Virus record (IMG/VR): IMGVR_UViG_3300009183_000050
Span: 1 to 64,000 of that record
DNA from: a virus
Reading direction: 5' to 3' (one strand)
DNA length: 64,000 nt
Shown: piece after piece, positions 21,634 to 31,529 of the stretch
Numbering within the stretch: position 1 is the stretch's first letter
Layout: each line of letters begins with the position of its first letter
Position numbers and translations under genes: made by a program
The notes under the pieces: model-generated
Databases searched by the model: none
Told to the model about the DNA's origin: nothing
Seen by the model: the letters and a program-made list of their open reading frames with translations, nothing else

Positions 21634-21662
21634 TATAAATCAACCTCTCATTAAAAAACGTA

Positions 21663-22304
21663 TTAAACGTATTTGTTATAGTATGTTACGATATCAGGTA
21701 CATTTATGGGACCGCCACTAGCCAACTTATTGGTCGAGTCATCCATGCGAGGCCTGACCCATTTGTTATATGTGAATGTGATACCGAGTCTAAGGAACTG
21801 GTCATCTGCCCATGTTAATTGCTGTGGGTTAACTAGCACTGGAAATGCATCCAGTAGTGAGAACTGATAGTTAACTTTATTATCATCACCATACTGAAAT
21901 ATCTGAATCTCACATGAGTATTGGTCACGATAGCTAAAGTCATATGTAGTGGTTGGATTGATGAGGTTCATCCAGTCATCAAAGAACTTACGCTCAGGTG
22001 ACTCAGCGCGACACAGAAAGGTCAGCGTCATATCTTCGTATGAGGTCTGAAAAGGCACCTTGAAATTGCTACCGTAGTAGCGGACATCCATTGTATTCAG
22101 ACCACGACCTGGATATTCAGCCGCCTCACACAGATATATAAGGTCTCTTATGATATCACCATATTGGGCTAAGTATGAACTGGATGGTATAATACGAACA
22201 GCAAATTTACATGACTTAGCCAAGCCACCAAATTTTTCAGAAACAGACTTGAAGTCAAGCATGTTGAAATCTTTATGCACATTTACAAAATTAAATATTG
22301 CCAT
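21663..22304 (-). CDS. Tail-tube-like protein (gp19/gp54 class)
   Basis: 213 residues. LAKSCKFAVRIIPSS, DLIYLCEAAEYPGRG, FKVPFQTSYEDMTLTFLCR, and later LLDAFPVLVNPQQLTWADDQ are typical of the T4-like tube fold shared by gp19 and the tube initiators gp48 and gp54. Its place beside hub genes, away from the sheath region, favours a hub-proximal tube initiator (gp54-like) over the main tube protein, but I cannot separate the two by eye. Confidence 0.75.
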   Translation of the reverse strand: MAIFNFVNVHKDFNMLDFKSVSEKFGGLAKSCKFAVRIIPSSSYLAQYGDIIRDLIYLCEAAEYPGRGLNTMDVRYYGSNFKVPFQTSYEDMTLTFLCRAESPERKFFDDWMNLINPTTTYDFSYRDQYSCEIQIFQYGDDNKVNYQFSLLDAFPVLVNPQQLTWADDQFLRLGITFTYNKWVRPRMDDSTNKLASGGPINVPDIVTYYNKYV

Positions 22305-22316
22305 TTGTTTTAACCT

Positions 22317-22823
22317 TTATTTCCTATAAACAAATTGTGCTACAGGTAGATTGATAGCTTTTTCCCACTCTTCTGGTAGCACCTCAATAAACTTACTATA
22401 GCAATGGTCAAACAGATAACGCTTGATGCATGGTCGAGTGGTATTGGACAGTTTCTTGGTTGATTGAAGAAGGTCATAGGTCAGATTCAATACAGTGGAT
22501 CTGTCAAACATAGCATTATTTGAGAATTTTGACAGACGCCCTAACAACCATGATCTTTCACTCTCAGCTAGATAGTGTAGATTCAATCCTAAGAAACCAT
22601 TACCATATCTCTCAATAGGGAATACCAAAGGAAAGTTATCATATACTGGTAGCTTATCCTTATACTTCGGATCATATGCAAAGAAATACATCTTACCAAT
22701 AACGGTGTGATCACGACCACGAGTATCGTTATGGATAATGTTCTTTCTATAGCCAGCCGCAGAGCGAGCCTTGTCTATAAACCAGTCAGTAGATTCTTTT
22801 GTTTTTTGCGTTTTTGTAGCCAT
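22317..22823 (-). CDS. Conserved T4-type structural/assembly protein
   Basis: 168 residues with KMYFFAYDPKYKDKLPVYDN, then FPLVFPIERYGNGFLGLNLH and a C-terminal EEWEKAINLPVAQF. This combination is strongly conserved in T4-like phages of marine and soil bacteria and usually lies by the gp4-like head completion gene. I know no experimental function; virion or assembly protein is the likely class. The N-terminus (about 15 residues) is Lys/Thr-rich. Confidence 0.65.
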   Translation of the reverse strand: MATKTQKTKESTDWFIDKARSAAGYRKNIIHNDTRGRDHTVIGKMYFFAYDPKYKDKLPVYDNFPLVFPIERYGNGFLGLNLHYLAESERSWLLGRLSKFSNNAMFDRSTVLNLTYDLLQSTKKLSNTTRPCIKRYLFDHCYSKFIEVLPEEWEKAINLPVAQFVYRK

Positions 22824-22830
22824 AATCTAT

Positions 22831-23277
22831 TTATTTAATCCCTAGATGGTCTTCCGTGATAATTGCAAATTCCCAGCCTCTATTCTCACAAAAATCTCTA
22901 GCATACTGCCACTTAGCTTGGTTCACAGCCCATGTAGTGACCTCTGTGATATATCGCCTGGTTTTATTGGCCTGCACTTTAGGTTCTTTGGTCTGTGCCT
23001 TTGGTTTGACCTCAATGACGACAGTCTTGATACCACCATCTGGCTTACGCATCTTAGCCACAAAGTCAGGGAAGTATCTATGCTTCATACCATCAACTGG
23101 TGAGATATAAGGCACGATTAATTCTTCGCTAGACCACTCAAGGACGTTAGCGTTTTCATCTAAATATCTCATGACCCTAAGTTCCCATGTTGATCGCCAG
23201 ATGATATTCATCGGATCACCATTGTATTTGGCTGGATTCTTTGGGCTGAATCTTCCTTTGTATGCTTTGTGTGCCAT
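22831..23277 (-). CDS. 4: gp4 (gp50/65-type) head completion nuclease-like protein
   Basis: 148 residues, close to T4 gp4 (150). NIIWRSTWELRVMRYLDENA, VPYISPVDGMKHRYFPDFVA and TVVIEVKPKAQT give the TnsA/restriction-like fold with E...D...ExK residues. In T4 gp4 completes heads, perhaps trimming packaged DNA ends. It is the first gene of the minus-strand block; its ATG overlaps a plus-strand late promoter octamer, so divergent transcription starts here. Confidence 0.85.
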   Translation of the reverse strand: MAHKAYKGRFSPKNPAKYNGDPMNIIWRSTWELRVMRYLDENANVLEWSSEELIVPYISPVDGMKHRYFPDFVAKMRKPDGGIKTVVIEVKPKAQTKEPKVQANKTRRYITEVTTWAVNQAKWQYARDFCENRGWEFAIITEDHLGIK

Positions 23278-23284
23278 ATAAATA
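23277..23284 (+). promoter_or_regulatory. T4-type late promoter TATAAATA
   Basis: A perfect late octamer 33 bases before the gp48 ATG, with a second AT-rich -10-like TATAAT at 23287-23292. It begins the plus-strand baseplate operon and overlaps the first base of the divergent gp4 gene. Confidence 0.75.
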
Positions 23285-23316
23285 TGTATAATACGAGAAA
23301 AGGATAAATCCCTTCA

Positions 23317-24411
23317 ATGCTTATTTTAGATGCTTTAGAAGAATATGCTCGATCTGGTCAGGTTCCATTGCCAACCGCTGAGATGGCTGGTAATAACGTA
23401 GCACCAAACCTTAGTTCACCAATCTTAGGTAGATCCAACCAGTATGATTTTGAGTACCGTGTATTCCCAAGCGATCTTGGTACTGATGCAAACAAACACT
23501 ATGTGGTGTTCAATATCAATGTACCAATTCATTCTACAGGACCTAATAAAGGTAAACCTAAAAATGGATCATATGATACGGCCGACTTCACATCTATAAA
23601 AACAACAGGTGATTTTTCTAAGGTCGATCAATTAAGAGGTGCTAGTTTTTTTTCTAACCTTGGTGCCGATGGCGCCAACGCCAATGTACCGAGATACACT
23701 ATGCGTATTGCAGAATCTATTGCAATGCACATGCCAACACCTTTAACATTCACATCAACCAATATATATGAAGATATTTCATTGACACAATTTGCTGCCG
23801 GCACTGGTAAATTTGCAGCTAGTCTGGTTGGTAAAGCGATGATTGAAGGTGGCAACGCAAGAAAAGTGTTTGATCGGTTTGGTAATGTTATTTCTGCTAG
23901 TGGTGACCTTCTTGGTTCCGCATTGAAATTGGGTGGTAATCCAATCAATCCTCGTATCGAAGTTCTATTTGCTAATACATTACAGAGACAGTTTGCATTC
24001 GAATTTCTAATGGCTCCTCGCACAGAAGAAGAGTCATATGTGATGGACAGAATCATCCGCACATTCAAATTTCACTCGGCACCGGCTATTAATCAGGCGA
24101 ATCTAGGAGATGTTGATTTTTTAGACTCGGCACCCGGTAGTTTCGAGGGTCTTATTGCTGAGTTCGGCAAGTATCTCATTCCTTTCTATGTACCTCCAGC
24201 AGAATTTGATATTACATTCTTCAATAATGGTGTAGAAAACGATAGAATACCGCGCATCAATACATGCGTCTTAGAAAGAATTGAAGTGGATTATGCACCG
24301 CAGGGTATGTATGCGACCTTCAGTAATGGTTATCCAGTAGCCTGCCGTCTATCCATGTCATTCAGAGAAACCGAAGTTGTTCATAAACAGCGCGTTGCAC
24401 AGGGCTTCTAA
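23317..24411 (+). CDS. 48: gp48-like tail tube cap / baseplate protein
   Basis: 364 residues, the same length as T4 gp48. It opens LILDALEEYARSGQVPLP; the C-terminal half contains the tube-like segment VLFANTLQRQFAFEFLMAPR and PQGMYATFSNGYPVACRLSM, as in gp48/gp54 where a tube-like domain ends the sheath-tube initiation complex. It starts the plus-strand late operon and overlaps gp53 by one base. Confidence 0.8.
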   Translation: MLILDALEEYARSGQVPLPTAEMAGNNVAPNLSSPILGRSNQYDFEYRVFPSDLGTDANKHYVVFNINVPIHSTGPNKGKPKNGSYDTADFTSIKTTGDFSKVDQLRGASFFSNLGADGANANVPRYTMRIAESIAMHMPTPLTFTSTNIYEDISLTQFAAGTGKFAASLVGKAMIEGGNARKVFDRFGNVISASGDLLGSALKLGGNPINPRIEVLFANTLQRQFAFEFLMAPRTEEESYVMDRIIRTFKFHSAPAINQANLGDVDFLDSAPGSFEGLIAEFGKYLIPFYVPPAEFDITFFNNGVENDRIPRINTCVLERIEVDYAPQGMYATFSNGYPVACRLSMSFRETEVVHKQRVAQGF

Positions 24412-25349
24412 TGTCTAATTTTTTTGATAAGTTCCCAAAAATACCATATAACATCTCAGGTGATAAGCTTGGTAATTATCAGGCTGTCACCAATATTATG
24501 TTCCGTTTTGGATTTCTTCGAGATGTTATTAATAATGTGTCTGCATATGAAAGCTATGAGATTCAAGAAGGTGATACACCCGAAATCTTGGCTCACAAGT
24601 ATTATGGAGGATCTGAAGCCTACTGGCTCATTCTCTATGCTAATGACATATATGACCCACAATATGACTGGCCACTAGACCGCAGAAGCTTTGTTAATTA
24701 CATCGAAAGTAAATATGGTTCAACAGCCAATGCACATGCTCAGATACATCATTATGAAAAGGTTGTTGGTCGTCAGGTAGAAAACACACAAGAGTTCTTC
24801 TTTGATAAGTATGAGATTGATTATACACCTGTGACTATTACAATCATTGATGTGGCCACATATACTGGTGCATTAGATCCTAATGATATTGTATATCAGA
24901 GTGCAGATCGAACCTATGCAAATTCATCTTTCACCGGCAAGATTGTAAACTTCTCAGGCTCGAACAATATCATGTTCTTAGCCAATACAGTTGGTAATTA
25001 CTTAGTTGCATTGCCTACATATAACTATACAAAGGCTGGTTCACCGGCGGCTAATGTTTCATCTCTAGGGTTCACATCTAACGAAGTATTATACCCAGAC
25101 CCCGATGTTCCTCACGATTTCTATGTCAATCTACCAGCCACACCAACCTCTACTGATTATACGCTAGATGGTAAGACAATCACCGAAGTCATTGGTCGCC
25201 GTGCTATAAGTTGCTATGACTATGAGAATGAAAGAAATGAGGCTAAGCGTAGTATTAAACTTATTCATAAACAGTATCTAGGTCCAATTATGTCCGAATT
25301 TGGTAAACTTACTAATTCTATTCCAGGTTATTTAAGAAGGTTGAAGTAA
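24411..25349 (+). CDS. 53: gp53-like baseplate wedge subunit with LysM-like N-terminus
   Basis: 312 residues, longer than T4 gp53 (196). The N-terminal 110 residues are the conserved unit: NIMFRFGFLRDVINNVSAYE, then IQEGDTPEILAHKYYGGSEA and YWLILYANDIYDPQYDWPL, a LysM-like fold that binds the wedge. The extension to about 290 is beta-rich and phage-specific; the last part (IKLIHKQYLGPIMSEFGKL) returns to conserved sequence. In T4 gp53 joins adjacent wedges around the hub. Confidence 0.85.
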   Translation: MSNFFDKFPKIPYNISGDKLGNYQAVTNIMFRFGFLRDVINNVSAYESYEIQEGDTPEILAHKYYGGSEAYWLILYANDIYDPQYDWPLDRRSFVNYIESKYGSTANAHAQIHHYEKVVGRQVENTQEFFFDKYEIDYTPVTITIIDVATYTGALDPNDIVYQSADRTYANSSFTGKIVNFSGSNNIMFLANTVGNYLVALPTYNYTKAGSPAANVSSLGFTSNEVLYPDPDVPHDFYVNLPATPTSTDYTLDGKTITEVIGRRAISCYDYENERNEAKRSIKLIHKQYLGPIMSEFGKLTNSIPGYLRRLK

Positions 25350-26582
25350 TTGGCAGGCTTAACTGAACCCACCAACTGGAATGAGGTAATGGCTCATTGT
25401 GGCATCGAGATTACCGGTGCCACTGAAGCAGAAATGGAAGACCTCAGCGTTGTCGAAGTCATGCTGGGTGAGAGTCTATTAACTCCAGGGTTACAGACCT
25501 CGGTGAGAGTGCAAAGCTACACACAGAATTTGCGTGTTAAGAACTATGATAACTTTAAGAAGTCTGATTTATCGATATCGATAAAGAGGCCTATTCTAGA
25601 GCGTTACAATTTCATAGATACTATTGATGTTATACAGACTGTTTATCGTGTTGATAAACGTAGGTTGATCAGTAATACTACAGAAGAATTTACTATTCGT
25701 GCATGTGACCCTTCGTTGCTTAATGATGCTGAAACACTGGTGTCCAAGTCATGGAAATGCACCACACCATCAGAGATTGTTCAACATGTATTGGGATCAT
25801 GCGTAGGGGCCACTAACCCTGATATTGAATTTTCAGATCCGGCCAGAGATTATATCGCAGAGAATATCCATCCGTTTCAGGTTATTCAACAGCAGGCTAA
25901 TTATGCTCTAGCAGATGGTTATGATCCATCATTCTTGCATTATATGACATATGAAAACTACGGTACGCATCACTTCAGGTCATTATCAAGCCTTTGCTCA
26001 GGTAACCCTATCGCTACATTTATCTATAACGAAACTGGTTCAACCTATCAGAATCCGCACTCAGCACTCACATATAATTTCCCATGCGATTTTGATATCT
26101 TAGCTGATATCCTTAACGGTGTCGATGCATCTGGCCGTAATATCAGCACCGTAGCACTGTTTGACCCTAATCTCAAAGCGTTCAGTTTGATGGGTGACAC
26201 CACATTTGGATGCGGTAATGGTGCTGGCGTATTCAGATATGCTATTACCAATCAAAACTCAGCAATGAGTATGGATGCCTGCCCCGATTATGCAAAAGAA
26301 TACCTGCTAAAGAGGCAGGCTAGAATGGGCCTACTAGAGAAAGATCGCATCGCACTACGCTTGGTTGTACCATTCAATGCATCACTCCATGCTGGCAAGA
26401 TCATCCGTTTCGAGATATATAATAAAGACCAGTTACTACAAGGAAATGGTGGTGATGAGACATATAATTATGGTTCAGGCGATTATCTAATATTAAATAT
26501 GTTTCATCATTATACGGCTGGTGGTTATGCAACAACTGTAATGGATTGTGTATCGACCAATATTGGATTTACTGGGTTATAA
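25350..26582 (+). CDS. 27: gp27-like baseplate hub protein
   Basis: 410 residues (T4: 391). Domain style fits gp27/gpD hub trimers: paired beta-barrels at the start (VVEVMLGESLLTPGLQTSVR), IRACDPSLLNDAE, then the middle FQVIQQQANYALADGYDPSF and HYMTYENYGTHHFRS typical of T4 gp27. Start is a TTG right after the gp53 stop, with TTGAAG upstream; the next in-frame ATG is 13 codons inside, so the TTG start is uncertain. Confidence 0.85.
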   Translation: MAGLTEPTNWNEVMAHCGIEITGATEAEMEDLSVVEVMLGESLLTPGLQTSVRVQSYTQNLRVKNYDNFKKSDLSISIKRPILERYNFIDTIDVIQTVYRVDKRRLISNTTEEFTIRACDPSLLNDAETLVSKSWKCTTPSEIVQHVLGSCVGATNPDIEFSDPARDYIAENIHPFQVIQQQANYALADGYDPSFLHYMTYENYGTHHFRSLSSLCSGNPIATFIYNETGSTYQNPHSALTYNFPCDFDILADILNGVDASGRNISTVALFDPNLKAFSLMGDTTFGCGNGAGVFRYAITNQNSAMSMDACPDYAKEYLLKRQARMGLLEKDRIALRLVVPFNASLHAGKIIRFEIYNKDQLLQGNGGDETYNYGSGDYLILNMFHHYTAGGYATTVMDCVSTNIGFTGL

Positions 26583-26593
26583 GGGAGTAGAAT

Positions 26594-27811
26594 ATGTTAC
26601 CAAGAAGTTCAGCGAGTAGTTCACAGGTATATGGTATCGTTGTTGGTGGTCATGATAATGATCCTGCTGGTGATGAATCAGGCAATCTTCGTGTTTATTT
26701 TCCCGGAATACATGGTAGAGATGTTAATGTTCAGCACTTGAATTTCAGCCCACGATTGATGAGCCCAACTAAGTCAACTCAGCAAGAATTTCCAGGTGGT
26801 CTAGACCCCGGTACTCTAGTTGTGGCTATGAAAGACACTGGTTCCAACTATTGCCAGATCATCGGTGTGGCTAATGATACCAACCTCAGCGAGAATCAGA
26901 TTGCTGGTAATACAGACTTATTACAGTTTGTTCGTATGTTTCTCAGCACCAATATTAATGTTCGCATACCTCCGACCATTCAAGAAACTATGGTGGGTGG
27001 TGTTAGAGTTCGTAAGGCTGTAGAAAAAGGTCAGTTGCATAATCATAATCTATTGCAGGGTTTGCCAACTCACGGTGCATTATATCCAATGTCTGGCTCG
27101 GTGCTACCTCGTGTGTCTGGTGTTAATACCGCACAGACTGGTTTTGATAGCCTCATGTCAGGCGATATTCTTGGTGCAATTCCAGGTGTATTCATGACAC
27201 TAGGTAAGATGTTCAGCATCTTACAGTCAACAGGTGCATTGAGAAACCTGAAGGTATCGAGAGAAGTTGGTCTAGCATTAGGTAGTATTAGCCTGCTTAT
27301 TCAGCAAGTTGAGACGATGGAGAAGGCTGGCTTCAATGTTGGTGGTCGTGTGCATCAAGATACATATCTTAGCAATGCCACGCAGTTACTATCACAAGCT
27401 CAAACCGTATCGGATATCACACGTTCACTAAGCAGACTACAGAATGATAGAACATTATTTGGCCACAGTAATCTAAAAAATGGTATCAAATCTCAGAATA
27501 CTCATTATGGAAGCAGTAAAGTGTCGATATCACCTACTGGTTCTATTATGCGCTACTTACCACCTCAGACTAGACAGGCTATCAGTGCTGGTTTCCAAGT
27601 TCTATCATTGATTAATAGTGTATATCCAGGTCAGAAGATATTTGGTGATTCGGCCGCTAAGATATACAGGATGATCAACAGGCTTACACCATTATCTCTA
27701 GCCTTTCTGTTATTCAATCTAGCAAGGCAGAATGTTGGACCTCAGGCTATCCGACACGGAACTATTAATACTATCACCAATACGGGTGGAAACCCGTTTC
27801 TAATACCATAA
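26594..27811 (+). CDS. 5: gp5-like hub protein, OB-fold part without lysozyme
   Basis: 405 residues. The first 90 are the gp5/VgrG-type OB-fold: VYGIVVGGHDNDPAGDESGN, then LRVYFPGIHG and the LDPGTLVVAMKDTGSNYCQI segment. No lysozyme motif (T4 gp5 has E-D-T catalytic residues in an inserted domain) is visible in the following 300 residues, which are helical and Gly/Ser-rich. It probably sits under gp27 as the hub plug and holds the separate needle protein encoded next. Confidence 0.72.
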   Translation: MLPRSSASSSQVYGIVVGGHDNDPAGDESGNLRVYFPGIHGRDVNVQHLNFSPRLMSPTKSTQQEFPGGLDPGTLVVAMKDTGSNYCQIIGVANDTNLSENQIAGNTDLLQFVRMFLSTNINVRIPPTIQETMVGGVRVRKAVEKGQLHNHNLLQGLPTHGALYPMSGSVLPRVSGVNTAQTGFDSLMSGDILGAIPGVFMTLGKMFSILQSTGALRNLKVSREVGLALGSISLLIQQVETMEKAGFNVGGRVHQDTYLSNATQLLSQAQTVSDITRSLSRLQNDRTLFGHSNLKNGIKSQNTHYGSSKVSISPTGSIMRYLPPQTRQAISAGFQVLSLINSVYPGQKIFGDSAAKIYRMINRLTPLSLAFLLFNLARQNVGPQAIRHGTINTITNTGGNPFLIP

Positions 27812-27820
27812 AGGTTTATA

Positions 27821-29023
27821 ATGGCTACTGAGAGTGAAATTGCACAGGTAAAAGAGTATTACGGCAATCAGGCTGAAGCTGGTACCTATCAGCTTGATGG
27901 TAAAAACATTGAATATGGTGGGCCATCCGCTCAACCAACCGCAGATAGCACCGCTGAAGATATAGATAAGAAAACCACACCAGATTCATGGGATGGCCCT
28001 GAAGATGCTCGTTCGATGGAAGGTGCTGGTCAATACCCTAATTATTATTCACATAAGACCCGTTCTGGTCATCTCTTTATGATGGATGATAGTAATGGTG
28101 CAGAGCATGTCACAGTGCAACACCGCACCGGTTCTATGATACAATTTGGTCCTGACGGTAAAGTTAATATCACCTCACATAATGGTCAGTATAATATTGT
28201 TTTTGGTGAGAATCGTATGCTAGTCACAGGCGCACATGATATTACCGTTAATGGTGATGCCTCACTCAGAGTTGATGGTGATTATAATGTGGCTGTTCAA
28301 GGTGATGTTAATTTCTCAGCGCAAGGTGATATAAACTTCACCTCTAAGAATGTCAATACAGTCGCTCGTGGTAATATCGATATCTCAGCTATCAACAGAA
28401 GCGAGAAAGTATCAGGTTCTATTACACAGCAGGCTCAGGGTGCTATGAGTATTCTAGCCGAGACTGGTATGACTATTGGTGCAACCACTGGTGGTGTCGC
28501 CATAATGGCAGGGACGATGATTGGTATGGTTGCTAAGGCTGGTGCCATCATGATGAAAGCACTGGCCTCTATTAGTATGAAAACCGAAGGTTACTTCTCT
28601 AGTGAAGCTAAAGGTGCAACCTCTATTGAATCTATAGGTGCCGTTATTATCAATTCTGGTGCTGAAACTTCTATTGGCGCACTAGGTGCAGTAGCGATTG
28701 AAGCAGTCGGTGTAGTGTCCGTTTCATGTGAAGGTGCTATTGGTATCGAGGCATCAGGTGCTGTAGATATTCTGGCTGGTGGTATAGCTTCTTTCGGAGC
28801 CGAAGGTGTGGTCAATATCGATTCGGGTGCGGCCTTAAATCTATGGGGAACTCCAATATTACAGAATGTGGCTCCCGCCACAATAGGACCTATCTATATA
28901 CCAGCTTTACCTTCTATACCAGCATTAGACCCACTGGTAGCTTTCGTTCACTTGCCTGCACCACCTGCTATCCCGGATCCAGAAACAGTCTTATCGGCCG
29001 CTGGTAAGTTCGGTCGAAACTAA
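27821..29023 (+). CDS. gp5 C-terminal-like needle, beta-helix spike
   Basis: 400 residues. After a short N-terminal region and a YYSHKTRSGHLFMMDDSNGA stretch (VgrG/gp5 core end), residues 95-330 are repeated short beta strands with NG/DG turns (IQFGPDGKVNITSHNGQYN, VNGDASLRVDGDYNVAVQGD), then Gly/Ala-rich strands, as in the triple-stranded needle of T4 gp5. The C-terminus is Pro-rich (APPAIPDPE) and could bind a PAAR-like tip. So T4 gp5 is split over two genes here. Confidence 0.75.
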   Translation: MATESEIAQVKEYYGNQAEAGTYQLDGKNIEYGGPSAQPTADSTAEDIDKKTTPDSWDGPEDARSMEGAGQYPNYYSHKTRSGHLFMMDDSNGAEHVTVQHRTGSMIQFGPDGKVNITSHNGQYNIVFGENRMLVTGAHDITVNGDASLRVDGDYNVAVQGDVNFSAQGDINFTSKNVNTVARGNIDISAINRSEKVSGSITQQAQGAMSILAETGMTIGATTGGVAIMAGTMIGMVAKAGAIMMKALASISMKTEGYFSSEAKGATSIESIGAVIINSGAETSIGALGAVAIEAVGVVSVSCEGAIGIEASGAVDILAGGIASFGAEGVVNIDSGAALNLWGTPILQNVAPATIGPIYIPALPSIPALDPLVAFVHLPAPPAIPDPETVLSAAGKFGRN

Positions 29024-29050
29024 CCTCTAACAGGTAATCTAAATAATCAT

Positions 29051-29449
29051 ATGGCAATCACAGCAAGAAAATACAATTACTCTGATCTGGATCTAGACTT
29101 CATCGCACACCCTGCCACAGGTGATGTGGTTCGTAAGTTTGGTCAAGATGCTATCAAGCGTTCACTTCGTAATCTTGTTCTTACAAACTTCTATGAGAAA
29201 CCATTTAGACCTGGTATTGGTTCAAATGTAACCAAGCTATTGTTCGAGAATGCTACACCGATTGTATCTAATCTTATTTCCGATGCTATCAGAAACATAG
29301 CTATGAACTATGAACCTCGTATCGATATTCAGCAGGTATCAGTGAAGTTTAGTGATGCCGAAAATGGCTATAATGTCTCAATCGTTTTCGTCATACTTAA
29401 TAGAAATGAACCAGTAAATATAAACCTTTTCTTAGAGAGAATCCGTTGA
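29051..29449 (+). CDS. 25: gp25-like baseplate wedge protein
   Basis: 132 residues, exactly the T4 gp25 length. YNYSDLDLDFIAHPATGDVV, LRNLVLTNFYEKPFRPGIGS and the C-terminal VSIVFVILNRNEP identify the GPW_gp25 family. In contractile machines gp25 nucleates sheath polymerisation and joins gp6 and gp53. Two bases separate it from gp6. Confidence 0.95.
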   Translation: MAITARKYNYSDLDLDFIAHPATGDVVRKFGQDAIKRSLRNLVLTNFYEKPFRPGIGSNVTKLLFENATPIVSNLISDAIRNIAMNYEPRIDIQQVSVKFSDAENGYNVSIVFVILNRNEPVNINLFLERIR

Positions 29450-29450
29450 T

Positions 29451-31529
29451 ATGACTACAGCAAACACAGCACTCAGAGTCACAGAACTGGACTTTGATTC
29501 AATCAAGAACAACCTCAAGACCTATCTAAGAAGCCAGACAGAGTTTCAGGACTTTGACTTTGAAGGTTCTGGTATGGGCGTATTGCTGGATATCCTAGCC
29601 TATAATACACATTATATGGGCTACTATCTCAATATGACAGCCAATGAAATGTTTCTTGATACCGCACAGCTTCGTGGTTCGGTTCTCTCTCATGCTAAGA
29701 TGATCAATTATATTCCTACAAGTCGCCGTGGTGCGAAGGCTGTGGTCAATATTCAGGTCACACCTTCAATCACAGAAGATAGATTAACCAATACAATTAC
29801 CATACCAAAATATAAGAAGTTTATCGGCAGTGATATCGACGGTCAGAACTATGGTTTCGTTACACTATCAGCAAACGTTGCATCAAAAAGTTCAAACACA
29901 TTCATCTTCAGCAATGTAGCCATCTATCAGGGTGATGTTGTTACACGACAGTTCATCATGGATCCAGGCAATACAAAAAGATCATTCCCCTTACCATCTG
30001 CTAACATTGATACTAGCACACTTACTGTAACAGTTCAAGAGTCAACATCAAATACATTCACATCAGAGTATTTCATTGTAAATGATATCACTAGCATCAC
30101 ATCAAATGCTGAAGTATACTTCATCGAAGAAAATCAAGATTTAAACTATACCATATATTTTGGTGATGACGTTATCGGTAAGAAACCTAAGAATGGTAGC
30201 GTCATCACCGCTACATATCTAGATACAATCGGCGAGAGAAGCAATAACATCTCTAAGTTTGTGGCCAGCGGCGGTATTGCACAATATACTGATAATGTTT
30301 CTATCACCTCTATTCAGTCATCATTTGGTGGTAGAGAGAAAGAGACAATCGAGCAGGTTAAATTCCGCGCACCATATTACTTTGCAACACAGAATCGTGC
30401 GGTTACCGCTGATGACTATGCGGCTATTCTCACCAAAGACTATCAGAATATTGATTCGGTATCTGTATGGGGCGGTGAGCAGAATGATCCACCTGTATAT
30501 GGTAAGGTCTATATCTCACTCAAGATGAAGAATAACTTCTATCTAACTAATATCGAAAAAGAAACCATCAAGCAAGAGTTGATCAATACCAGAAACGTCT
30601 TGACAGTTACACCCGAGATTGTCGATCCAGATTATACATTCATTCTTGTCAATGGTAATGTTTATTATAATCCAGCACTGACAACGGCCAGTGTCGATAC
30701 TATCCGCCAGTTTGTTGTTGCATCGGTTGTCGATTATGAAGCGGCTGAATTGAACCGTTTTAACTCTACATTTAGAAAGTCGAAACTACAGAACTATGTG
30801 GAGGCGGCTGAGAAATCTATTACAGGTTCAGAAATCAGAGTGTATCTACAAAAGAGAATAGTTATTGATCCTACCATTACAACAAACTATTATATCCAGA
30901 CAAAGGTACCTATTAAGAGGGGTGATCTTGTCATATCTCGTATCTCGTCATTCCCACAGGTTAATGTGTATGATGCCAGTAGTGTTCTTCGCCCAGTATT
31001 CTTCGAAGAAGTTCCGGAAGTTCTAACAGGTTTAGATTCGATTACTGTTAAAACAACTGGTCAAAGTTATAGATCAGTACCAACTGTTACCATTATTGGT
31101 GATGGGTCAGATGCTACGGCAGTGGCTAAGGTGGTTGGTGGTCGTGTTACAGGTATTGTTATCACAAACCCTGGAACAAACTATACCAGAGCCGCCATAA
31201 GTATTACTGGTGGTAATGGTTCTGGTGCATCAGCCACATCTATTCTACAATCAAAAACAGGTAGACTTAGAACATATTATAATAAGAATACTGGTGAAAA
31301 GATCATTGTAAATGGAAATGCTGGTTTGATCAACTATGACACAGGTCTTATTCAGCTTACTGCACTAAACACAACTGGTACAGTCACTAACGATCTATAT
31401 GATACTAATGTATTAACATTCAATATTCCTATTGATAGAGAAGTTATTTCACCGTTGAGAAATCGTATTCTGTCAATCGACCAGAATAATCCATTCAGCG
31501 TTCAATTACAAGTCGTACCTGAAGCATAA
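29451..31529 (+). CDS. 6: gp6-like baseplate wedge protein (baseplate J family)
   Basis: 692 residues (T4: 660). The family start is TELDFDSIKNNLKTYLRSQT followed by EFQDFDFEGSGMGVLLDILA and MGYYLNMTANEMFLDTAQLR; baseplate_J segments GEQNDPPVYGKVYISLKMK lie in the middle. The last 150 residues carry a Gly-rich beta unit (VGGRVTGIVITNPGTNYTRA) also found in the two following genes. gp6 dimers form the iris of the baseplate that opens at infection. Confidence 0.93.
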   Translation: MTTANTALRVTELDFDSIKNNLKTYLRSQTEFQDFDFEGSGMGVLLDILAYNTHYMGYYLNMTANEMFLDTAQLRGSVLSHAKMINYIPTSRRGAKAVVNIQVTPSITEDRLTNTITIPKYKKFIGSDIDGQNYGFVTLSANVASKSSNTFIFSNVAIYQGDVVTRQFIMDPGNTKRSFPLPSANIDTSTLTVTVQESTSNTFTSEYFIVNDITSITSNAEVYFIEENQDLNYTIYFGDDVIGKKPKNGSVITATYLDTIGERSNNISKFVASGGIAQYTDNVSITSIQSSFGGREKETIEQVKFRAPYYFATQNRAVTADDYAAILTKDYQNIDSVSVWGGEQNDPPVYGKVYISLKMKNNFYLTNIEKETIKQELINTRNVLTVTPEIVDPDYTFILVNGNVYYNPALTTASVDTIRQFVVASVVDYEAAELNRFNSTFRKSKLQNYVEAAEKSITGSEIRVYLQKRIVIDPTITTNYYIQTKVPIKRGDLVISRISSFPQVNVYDASSVLRPVFFEEVPEVLTGLDSITVKTTGQSYRSVPTVTIIGDGSDATAVAKVVGGRVTGIVITNPGTNYTRAAISITGGNGSGASATSILQSKTGRLRTYYNKNTGEKIIVNGNAGLINYDTGLIQLTALNTTGTVTNDLYDTNVLTFNIPIDREVISPLRNRILSIDQNNPFSVQLQVVPEA

